Shown: positions 8,404 through 13,818 of the stretch, piece after piece | Numbering within the stretch: the stretch's first letter is position 1 | How the letters are laid out: each line of letters opens with the position of its first letter | DNA from: Porphyromonadaceae bacterium UBA4259 | GTDB lineage: Bacteria > Bacteroidota > Bacteroidia > Bacteroidales > Muribaculaceae | Reading direction: 5' to 3' | Assembly (NCBI GenBank): GCA_002396125.1 | Contig: DGWL01000058.1 | Coordinates: 1 to 19,730 of the forward strand | DNA: 19,730 bases | The notes under the pieces: generated by a model | The model's input: the letters and a program-made list of their open reading frames with translations, nothing else | What the model was told of the DNA's origin: nothing | Database searches by the model: none | Made by a program: the position numbers and the translations under genes

Positions 8404-8414
8404 CGTAAAATATA
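8389..8414. promoter_or_regulatory. Inverted repeat over the -7 box, candidate autoregulatory operator
   Basis: TAAATATTAC (8389-8398) and GTAAAATATA (8405-8414) are inverted copies matching at 8 of 10 positions around a 6-nt centre, and they cover the -7 element. NrtR/AraR-type Nudix regulators typically bind palindromes at their own or neighbouring promoters, so this is a sensible operator candidate. The low sequence complexity makes a chance match possible. Confidence 0.4.
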
Positions 8415-8433
8415 CACCAATATTATTTGAATT

Positions 8434-9123
8434 ATGGAAGACAAGTTGATTTACCGATATGAGTATCCACATCCAAGTGTGACTACTGATTGTGTGATAT
8501 TCGGCTTTGACGGCTCGCGCCTTAAGGTGCTGCTTGTGGAGCGCGGGGTGGAACCGTTCAAGGGTAAGTGGGCATTGCCGGGAGGTTTCTTGCGCATGGA
8601 TGAAAGCGCCGAGCAAGGAGCACGGCGGGAATTGCAGGAAGAGACTGGTCTCGCAGCTGCCTACATCAAGCAGTTTCACACCTTTACCGAGCCACAACGT
8701 GACCCTCGCGAGCGCGTGGTGACCATTGCCTACTACGCTCTGGTGAAGCTGCAAGAAGTGAAAGGTGGCGACGATGCCGCTCGAGCCGAGTGGTTCGCAC
8801 TCGATGAAGTGCCGGCGCTGGCCTTCGATCATGACCAGATTTTGCGCATGGCAACCCAAGAACTTCGCCGGCAGATTCATTTTGAGCCGGTGGGCTTCGA
8901 GCTCCTTCCCGAGGAGTTTACTGTCAAGGAGTTACAATTGCTATATGAGGCAATACTCGACGTGCGCTTCGACCGCCGCAACTTCTACAAGAAGATGCTG
9001 CACCTTGAATTGCTCACCCAAGTTAACACCGACCACGCAAACCGTAACCAACCGTATCTTTTCAGATTTAATGAAGAGAAATATAACGAGTTGAAACAGA
9101 AAGGGTTTAGATTGGAATTCTGA
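8434..9123 (+). CDS. Nudix hydrolase fused to winged helix (NrtR/AraR-type regulator)
   Basis: The N-terminal half (about 14-145) is a Nudix domain with a complete Nudix box at 51-73: G51, E57, R65-E66-L67, E69-E70, G72-L73 fit GX5EX7REUXEEXGU exactly. The C-terminal part (about 150-229; FTVKELQLLYEAIL, FDRRNFYKKML, YLFRFNEEKYNEL) is the winged-helix DNA-binding domain of the NrtR family. NrtR of other bacteria senses ADP-ribose to control NAD genes, often with a decayed Nudix box; Bacteroides AraR is a relative that controls arabinose use. Here the box is intact, so both ADP-ribose-type hydrolysis and DNA binding are possible. The protein is 229 residues, typical for the family. It is the first gene after a strong promoter and sits 63 nt before a sirtuin gene, which favours an ADP-ribose-related ligand over a sugar. 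Ligand and targets are inferred. Confidence 0.9.
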   Translation: MEDKLIYRYEYPHPSVTTDCVIFGFDGSRLKVLLVERGVEPFKGKWALPGGFLRMDESAEQGARRELQEETGLAAAYIKQFHTFTEPQRDPRERVVTIAYYALVKLQEVKGGDDAARAEWFALDEVPALAFDHDQILRMATQELRRQIHFEPVGFELLPEEFTVKELQLLYEAILDVRFDRRNFYKKMLHLELLTQVNTDHANRNQPYLFRFNEEKYNELKQKGFRLEF

Positions 9124-9186
9124 GGAAAGATATAAAATCCGTTTTTTTGTCAACTTTAAGTAAATAACAATAAAACTAACACAATT

Positions 9187-9885
9187 ATGAAAAAATTAGT
9201 AGTATCATCGGGTGCCGGCATCAGTGCCGAGAGTGGAATAACAACTTTTCGCGATGCCGGAGGCTTGTGGGAGAACTATCCTGTGATGGATGTGGCTAGC
9301 CACGACGGATTCTTGCGAAATCCGGCGCTCATTCACAAGTTCTATAATGAGCGACGTGCTCAACTTGTTGAGGTTGAGCCTAATGCGGCACATCGTGGAC
9401 TGGTGGAACTTGAGAAGTATTTTGATGTTGACGTGATAACCCAAAACGTTGACGACTTGCACGAGCGAGCCGGCTCGAGCAACGTGCTTCACCTGCATGG
9501 TGAGCTCATGAAGGTGCGCTCACTGCGCGACGAGAGCCGTGTGTATCAACTGCCTTGCGACCAACTCACCGACAAGGGACTTGTGACCAGCGTCGACACT
9601 CGCGACAGCTATGGCGACCCGGTGCGTCCTCACATTGTCTTCTTCCAAGAGGCAGTGCCCAATTTCGACCGTGCCTGCTTGCTTGCTCAGAAGGCCGACG
9701 TGTTTGTTGTGATAGGCACCTCGCTGGTTGTCTACCCGGCTGCATCTTTGTTGCACTATGCTCCACGCAATGCTGAGGTCTATTACATTGATCCTCGTCC
9801 CAGTGCTGTGCCCGACTATGTTCATGTCATTGACAAGCCTGCAACCGAGGGTGTTAAGGAATTGATTGGAATATTGACCAAGTAA
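9187..9885 (+). CDS. NAD-dependent protein deacylase (sirtuin, class III-like, no zinc ribbon)
   Basis: This 232-residue Sir2-family protein should use NAD+ to remove acyl groups from lysines, giving nicotinamide and O-acyl-ADP-ribose. Visible motifs are GAGISAESGITTFR (9-22, NAD binding), TQNVDDLHERAG (85-96, with Q86, N87, D89), catalytic H104 in HLHGEL, and VIGTSLVVYPAA near the second NAD-binding strand. Y53 and R56 in FYNERR match the Tyr-x-x-Arg pair that lets SIRT5 and CobB accept acidic acyl groups such as succinyl. The usual four zinc cysteines after the catalytic His are absent; the small domain has a single Cys (in LPCDQ). Related Bacteroidetes sirtuins also appear to lack zinc, so this need not mean inactivity. 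There is no extra domain of the kind seen in antiphage Sir2 proteins. The stop is 10 nt before the next gene. Confidence 0.92.
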   Translation: MKKLVVSSGAGISAESGITTFRDAGGLWENYPVMDVASHDGFLRNPALIHKFYNERRAQLVEVEPNAAHRGLVELEKYFDVDVITQNVDDLHERAGSSNVLHLHGELMKVRSLRDESRVYQLPCDQLTDKGLVTSVDTRDSYGDPVRPHIVFFQEAVPNFDRACLLAQKADVFVVIGTSLVVYPAASLLHYAPRNAEVYYIDPRPSAVPDYVHVIDKPATEGVKELIGILTK

Positions 9886-9895
9886 TATTATTGCG

Positions 9896-10288
9896 ATGAG
9901 AACTAAGTTTACTCCTGCACATGTTGATAGATTGAAACAGGGTGAAATATTTGTCTTTGGCAGTAATCTTGCAGGTGCGCATGCAGGTGGCGCTGCCAGA
10001 GTTGCAAACTTGAAGTTTGGAGCCGAGTGGGGAGTAGGTGTTGGCCTCACCGGGCAGTCCTACGCTATTCCCACTATGCAGGGAGGGGTGGAAACTATTG
10101 CCCCCTATGTCAACGATTTTATTGATTTTGCGGGACAACATCTTGAACTCACTTTCCTGGTGACACCCATTGGCTGCGGTATAGCCGGATTTGTGCCTGA
10201 GGAGATTGCGCCTCTCTTCGCCAAGGCTCTCGATGCCCCTAACGTGATGCTTCCCAAGGTGTTTGTTGATATTTTGAATAAAGAGTAA
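9896..10288 (+). CDS. Macro-domain-like small protein (A1S_2505-type)
   Basis: This 130-residue cytosolic protein has the pattern IFVFGSNLAGAHAGGAARVA (17-36), then FGAEWGVGVGLTGQSYAIPT (about 41-60), and TPIGCGIAGF near the C-terminal side. This is the signature of a small family annotated in public data under names such as A1S_2505 family phage non-structural protein. The glycine-rich loops and their spacing resemble macro domains, which bind ADP-ribose and may hydrolyse ADP-ribosyl or O-acetyl-ADP-ribose esters. In many family members I recall a GRHGAG-like loop; here it is GAHAGG. The gene lies 10 nt after the sirtuin and 2 nt before the ADP-ribosylglycohydrolase, so translation is probably coupled. 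Family recognition is good; the ADP-ribose role rests on fold resemblance and neighbours. Confidence 0.8.
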   Translation: MRTKFTPAHVDRLKQGEIFVFGSNLAGAHAGGAARVANLKFGAEWGVGVGLTGQSYAIPTMQGGVETIAPYVNDFIDFAGQHLELTFLVTPIGCGIAGFVPEEIAPLFAKALDAPNVMLPKVFVDILNKE

Positions 10289-10290
10289 GA

Positions 10291-11349
10291 ATGCTATTAG
10301 ACAGAATAAAAGGGTCGTTGGTGGGCGGAGCCATCGGCGATGCGCTGGGCTATACAGTGGAATTTGACAGCTATAGTGAGATTCTGCGGCGGTTTGGCGA
10401 AAAGGGTATAACTCGCCTGCAAACTCAGCAGGACTACCTGCGTCTTGAATTTCAGGTGAATAAAGGTGTGGTGAGCGATGACACACAGATGACATTTTTC
10501 ACGGCCTATGGCTTGCTTTATGCCGGCAAGAAAGGGCTATTGCCACTTGATGGAATTCGTGACGCCTACATCGATTGGTACTGCACGCAGAGTGGAGCCA
10601 AGTTTCGTGGCACCGACAACTGGCTAGCTCACATTCCGGCTCTTAACGTGCGCCGTGCACCAGGCATGACTTGCTTGACAGCGCTGGAATATATTTATCA
10701 TGGGCTACCTGCAAGCAACAACAGCAAGGGTTGTGGAGGTGTGATGAGGGTGGCTCCAGTGGGGTTGTGGGCAGCTGCTACAGGAGAACTCGATGACGAT
10801 GGGGTGATTCGGCTTGCTGCTCAGGCCGCGCGCATCACTCATCATCATCCGCTGGGCTATATTCCTGCCGGCGTGGCGGCACACTTGGTTTATAAACTTG
10901 CGCTTGACGAGCATCCCACTCGTGAGGCACTGGAAAGCTATGTTGTCGAGAGTATGAATCGATGTGGCGCTATGTTTAAACATTGGGGCAATGAAGTTGA
11001 CGAGTTAAACAGCTTGCTTAGTCGCGCGCTGGAGCTGGCTAATAGTGGTGAACCCGACGTTGACTGCATCAACCTCTTGGGGCAGGGATGGGTTGGCGAC
11101 GAGGCACTTGCCATTGCTATCTTTTGCGCGGCGCGCCACTTCAACAACTTTGAGCAGGCCATGATAGCGGCCGTCAACCACAATGGCGACAGCGACAGCA
11201 CCGGTGCGGTTGCCGGTAATATTTTGGGTGCTGCTGTGGGACATGATGCGCTGCCGCAACACTTCAAGGAAAACGTGGAAATGCATGAGCTTGCTGTCCA
11301 CTTGGCGCACTGCCTTAATGATAATGAGCTGCGACCATTGGTTTTATAG
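10291..11349 (+). CDS. ADP-ribosylglycohydrolase family protein (DraG/ARH)
   Basis: This 352-residue all-helical enzyme of the DraG/ARH family removes ADP-ribose from proteins or small molecules, using two metal ions (Mg or Mn). The binuclear-site motifs are present: GGAIGDALG at 12-20, VSDDTQM at 61-67 (D63, D64), SKGCGGVMRVAP at 145-156, and GDSDSTGAVAGNILGA at 299-314 (D300, D302). The last motif is usually GDTDTxGA, so Ser replaces Thr twice. Length and motif order are normal. It starts 2 nt after the macro-like gene and ends 18 nt before a hairpin terminator. Known substrates in the family include ADP-ribosyl-Arg (DraG, ARH1), ADP-ribosyl-Ser and O-acetyl-ADP-ribose (ARH3). The sirtuin two genes upstream makes the last attractive, but this is inference. 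Confidence 0.92.
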   Translation: MLLDRIKGSLVGGAIGDALGYTVEFDSYSEILRRFGEKGITRLQTQQDYLRLEFQVNKGVVSDDTQMTFFTAYGLLYAGKKGLLPLDGIRDAYIDWYCTQSGAKFRGTDNWLAHIPALNVRRAPGMTCLTALEYIYHGLPASNNSKGCGGVMRVAPVGLWAAATGELDDDGVIRLAAQAARITHHHPLGYIPAGVAAHLVYKLALDEHPTREALESYVVESMNRCGAMFKHWGNEVDELNSLLSRALELANSGEPDVDCINLLGQGWVGDEALAIAIFCAARHFNNFEQAMIAAVNHNGDSDSTGAVAGNILGAAVGHDALPQHFKENVEMHELAVHLAHCLNDNELRPLVL

Positions 11350-11366
11350 CTTCCGGGAATCGAGAA

Positions 11367-11410
11367 AAAGAAATCTTCATTACCACAATGGCGGTGATGA
11401 AGATTTCTTT
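11367..11410. terminator. Bidirectional hairpin terminator between convergent genes
   Basis: AAAGAAATCTTCATTACC (11367-11384) and GGTGATGAAGATTTCTTT (11393-11410) form an 18-bp stem with one non-Watson-Crick position and an 8-nt loop. The stem ends in A/T runs on both sides, so it can stop transcription arriving from the ADP-ribosylglycohydrolase (plus strand, stop 18 nt away) and from the kinase-like gene (minus strand, stop 38 nt away). Confidence 0.85.
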
Positions 11411-11448
11411 ATGGGTTGCAATGCACCAGTGCTTATTGCACGCAAGCA

Positions 11449-12318
11449 TTATTGATTTGTTCTAAAGTTCACCGAGTGGTAGGCCACAAGACCAGGCATA
11501 GAGTCGCTCACGATTTTCTTAACGTTCACGTTGTAGGCATAGGCCACTTGCAGCAGAATCTCGGAATAGCGTGTGGCCACCGAACCCACAAAGCACACGG
11601 GATAGTCCTTGTAGTTGTATTGGCGCAGGTTGCGGTCGAAGAATCGCTTTATCTCGTTGGTTACCAGGTTGTGGGCATATTCATTGTCGAGATGGTCGGC
11701 AAGGAAGAACGAAAAGTTGTGCAGGTTGTGATTGGCGTGTGGATTGTTGTACACAGCATCCATGATGCCGGCACTGTTGGTCTTGTTCACGGCATAGAAC
11801 TCCTCGATGAGCTCGCGTGGAGCCAGGTCCTTGAGCACGTCGCTCAAGAAGATGCGTCCCATTGCCGAGCCGCTGCCCTCATCGCCCAGGATGAAACCGC
11901 CCGAGGTGACACTCTTGGTGATGCGCTCGCCGTCGTAGAAACAAGAGTTTGAGCCTGTGCCCAGAATGCATGCCAGGCCGGCGTCGTGCTGGAGCAAGCC
12001 ATGTGCCGCACCCACCAGGTCGCTCTCGACAATCACCGGAGTCTTGAATTGTGCCACTAGCGATGATTCCACAATTTTTTTTCTCTCGGGGGTGGAACAT
12101 CCGGCGCCATAAAACAACACTTTGTCCCAACGGCGCTTGAAAAATTCACGTGGCAGTTCAAGGCGAATGATGTGACTGATTTCACGTCGAGTTCTGAAGT
12201 AGGGGTTAATGCTTGATATCATGGCATGGGCCACTACTGTGTTGCCGTCTACTAAGCTCCACTCGGAGCCTGATGAAGAACTTTCGGCTATGACTTTAGC
12301 AAACTGACTTGCGCTCAT
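11449..12318 (-). CDS. BadF/N-acetylglucosamine kinase-family ATPase
   Basis: This 289-residue ASKHA-fold protein belongs to the BadF/BadG/BcrA/BcrD group that includes N-acetylglucosamine and MurNAc kinases. Recognisable parts are ESDLVGAAHGLL (98-109, with D100 at the expected catalytic position), ILGTGSNSCFYDG (118-130, second phosphate motif) and SGGFILGDEGSGSAMG (139-154), the family hallmark. The first phosphate motif, usually ADSGSTKTxW, reads A11-E-S-S-S-S-G-S-E-W20, losing the Asp, the Gly and the Lys; this may lower or change kinase activity. The gene is alone, transcribed leftwards, and ends at the shared terminator. A role in returning amino sugars from cell-wall turnover to metabolism fits the AmpG-like operon nearby, but the two are not co-transcribed. 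Substrate is not certain. Confidence 0.85.
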   Translation of the reverse strand: MSASQFAKVIAESSSSGSEWSLVDGNTVVAHAMISSINPYFRTRREISHIIRLELPREFFKRRWDKVLFYGAGCSTPERKKIVESSLVAQFKTPVIVESDLVGAAHGLLQHDAGLACILGTGSNSCFYDGERITKSVTSGGFILGDEGSGSAMGRIFLSDVLKDLAPRELIEEFYAVNKTNSAGIMDAVYNNPHANHNLHNFSFFLADHLDNEYAHNLVTNEIKRFFDRNLRQYNYKDYPVCFVGSVATRYSEILLQVAYAYNVNVKKIVSDSMPGLVAYHSVNFRTNQ

Positions 12319-12536
12319 TAATCTGAAACTTAGACTTTTAGATGATGATAATTCGTATGAAATTATGTGGTGGAAAGAATAACGCGTGCAAATTTATAAA
12401 TTTTTATTCTAATAGGTGTTAATTATAGAAACTTTAACCTATAAATACTCTAGTTAACTTAATGGCGATAAAACTGTTAATTTTTTTAACCTGTTACTCA
12501 TTATATATAATATAGATTTCTTAGGTGAAGATACAA
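12319..12536. other. AT-rich spacer upstream of the kinase-like gene
   Basis: This stretch carries a -7-like word for the kinase-like gene (listed separately) and several GTTAA/TTAAC words, including the direct repeat TTTAACCT at 12433-12440 and 12485-12492. No gene or RNA was recognised. Confidence 0.4.
12389..12396 (-). promoter_or_regulatory. Candidate -7 box of the kinase-like gene
   Basis: On the minus strand this reads TAAATTTG, an exact TAnnTTTG match, about 70 nt upstream of the start at 12318. No TTTG word stands at the right distance upstream, so the call rests on half a promoter in an AT-rich region. Confidence 0.3.
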
Positions 12537-12537
12537 G

Positions 12538-12580
12538 AAAAACAGCAACTCCACGTTTTGCACGCTGGAGTTGCTGCTGT
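12538..12580 (-). terminator. Intrinsic terminator of the BAM/Skp operon
   Basis: AGCAACTCCA (12544-12553) pairs perfectly with TGGAGTTGCT (12566-12575). Read on the minus strand, the stem is followed at once by a run of five T (12542-12538). It lies about 35 nt past the stop of the last Skp gene and is a standard rho-independent terminator for the leftward operon. Confidence 0.85.
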
Positions 12581-12613
12581 GATAGGGAGGGAAAACCCCT
12601 GCAATAAACCTTT

Positions 12614-13117
12614 TTACTTAATGCCGAGTTTAGCCTTTACTTTGGCCGAAACATCCTCAATGTTATTGCCCTTGTAGAGCAAAAAGTTGGCATCGAGAAT
12701 ACCGGCATAACCACCCTCGGCACCCACAGCCTGAATGGCATTGACGAGCTTTTGCTGGATGGGAGCCATCAGTGTATCATGTTGCTGCTGGATGTCCTTT
12801 TGAGCCTGTTGCATGAAGTTCTGGTAGCGAGTGTAAAGATCCTCAAACTCTTTTTGCTTAGGCTCGATAGTGGAATCGGGAGCCTTGCTCTTCATCAAAG
12901 ACTCAAGCTCGGTTTGCTTCTTCTGTAGTTCTTCCTGCAGAGGCTTAGCCTGAGCCTCATACTTGTCTTGAACCGACTTTAGAGTATTGTTGGCTGTTGC
13001 CACGTCGGGCATAACGTTAAAGATTTCAGTTGGATTAACTGCACCAAATTTCAAGGTTTGAGCCTGGAGGCACAAGGGAGCAGCTACGAGAACTGCGAGT
13101 AAGATTTTCTTAAACAT
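12614..13117 (-). CDS. skp: OmpH/Skp-family periplasmic chaperone (second copy)
   Basis: This is a 167-residue exported protein: signal peptide MFKKILLAVLVAAPLCLQAQ, then the Skp start motif KFGAVNPTEIFNVMPD, a long charged coiled coil rich in Gln, Lys and Glu (about 45-115), and a C-terminal return strand. Skp holds unfolded outer-membrane proteins in the periplasm and delivers them to the BAM complex. The ATG at 13117 was chosen over an in-frame TTG at 13123, which would only add two residues before the signal peptide. It is the last gene of the operon, 98 nt after the other Skp gene and ahead of a strong terminator. Compared with its neighbour it has a more Gln-rich helix, so the two are paralogues rather than a recent duplication. 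Confidence 0.92.
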   Translation of the reverse strand: MFKKILLAVLVAAPLCLQAQTLKFGAVNPTEIFNVMPDVATANNTLKSVQDKYEAQAKPLQEELQKKQTELESLMKSKAPDSTIEPKQKEFEDLYTRYQNFMQQAQKDIQQQHDTLMAPIQQKLVNAIQAVGAEGGYAGILDANFLLYKGNNIEDVSAKVKAKLGIK

Positions 13118-13176
13118 AATCAATTAATTGGTTATTTATTAAAGTTATTATTATTCAACTTGAATTAGACGTGAGA

Positions 13177-13212
13177 AATAAGTGTTAACACTAAATATAC
13201 GCGTCACTTATT
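13177..13212 (-). other. Hairpin between the two Skp genes
   Basis: AATAAGTG (13177-13184) and CACTTATT (13205-13212) form an 8-bp perfect stem around a 20-nt loop, just past the stop of the upstream Skp gene. An internal palindrome GTGTTAACAC is also present. There is no T-run, so it is more likely an mRNA-stability or partial-attenuation element than a full terminator, if it works at all. Confidence 0.3.
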
Positions 13213-13215
13213 CCA

Positions 13216-13731
13216 TTACTTCGAGTAACCCAGTTTCTCGAGCACCTGGTTGCTGATGTCGATGTTGGGAGATGCGAAGACAATGCTCTGCGACGAAGCA
13301 CGGTCGAAAATCACTTGCAGGCCGCGTTCTTCGCTCACCTTTTTCACGGCGTTGTAAACGTCGTCTTGAATAGGCTTCATGAGCGATTGACGCTTCTTGA
13401 AGAGCTCGCCTTGAGGACCAAAATACTTGTAGTTGAGCTGTGAGGCTTCCTTTTCCTTTGCAACAATTTCCTCTTCCTTCTTTTTCTTTTGGTCGTCGGT
13501 GAGGAATACCATGTCGCTCTGGTAGTTCTTGTACATCGTGTCGGCTTCCTTCTTAAGCTCGTCAACCTCGCGTTGCCAGCGTTGCGACACTTGGTTTAGT
13601 TGCTCGTTGGCCATCTCATAGGCGGGAATATTCTTGAGGATGTATTCCATGTCTACAAGGGCAAATTTCTGAGCACTGGCAGGAGCCATGTAGGCTACCA
13701 TTGCCACTAATAGTAATGCAAACTTTTTCAT
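13216..13731 (-). CDS. skp: OmpH/Skp-family periplasmic chaperone (first copy)
   Basis: This is a 171-residue exported chaperone. The signal peptide is MKKFALLLVAMVAYMAPASA (cut before QKFALVDMEYIL), followed by the conserved start YILKNIPAYEMANEQLNQ. A highly charged coiled coil spans about 40-125 (DDQKKKKEEEIVAKEKEA), and the C-terminal strand (GLQVIFDRAS, SQSIVFASPNIDISNQVLEKLG) matches the OmpH trimer-forming body. It binds nascent outer-membrane barrels in the periplasm for BamA, whose gene lies 87 nt upstream in the same operon. The A/T-rich gap between bamA and this gene has no promoter match, which favours co-transcription. Tandem OmpH genes after bamA are the normal arrangement in Bacteroidetes. 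Confidence 0.94.
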   Translation of the reverse strand: MKKFALLLVAMVAYMAPASAQKFALVDMEYILKNIPAYEMANEQLNQVSQRWQREVDELKKEADTMYKNYQSDMVFLTDDQKKKKEEEIVAKEKEASQLNYKYFGPQGELFKKRQSLMKPIQDDVYNAVKKVSEERGLQVIFDRASSQSIVFASPNIDISNQVLEKLGYSK

Positions 13732-13818
13732 ATTGTGATAAAACTATGTTTTGTTAATTATTTGCTTGATTTGACTGCTTTTTAGGTTGAAAGTTTAAAA
13801 GCTGATAATTGAAAACAT

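Larger units (their letters stand above)
8092..8433. other. Divergent intergenic control region (342 nt)
   Basis: This AT-rich spacer separates the leftward cell-wall operon from the rightward ADP-ribose operon. It contains one strong rightward promoter, one weaker leftward promoter candidate and an inverted repeat over the rightward -7 box, each listed separately. No open reading frame of credible composition and no convincing RNA fold was found in the rest. Confidence 0.6.

Noticed and set aside
9187..9885. Antiphage Sir2 system (Thoeris, DSR or Sir2-pAgo type)
   Set aside because: The protein is a plain 232-residue deacylase with no TIR, SIR2-associated helical, Argonaute or ATPase partner nearby.
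8434..11349. SirTM-type lipoylation operon or DarTG toxin-antitoxin
   Set aside because: No GcvH-L, LplA2 or DarT gene is present; the macro-like protein is not of the DarG type.
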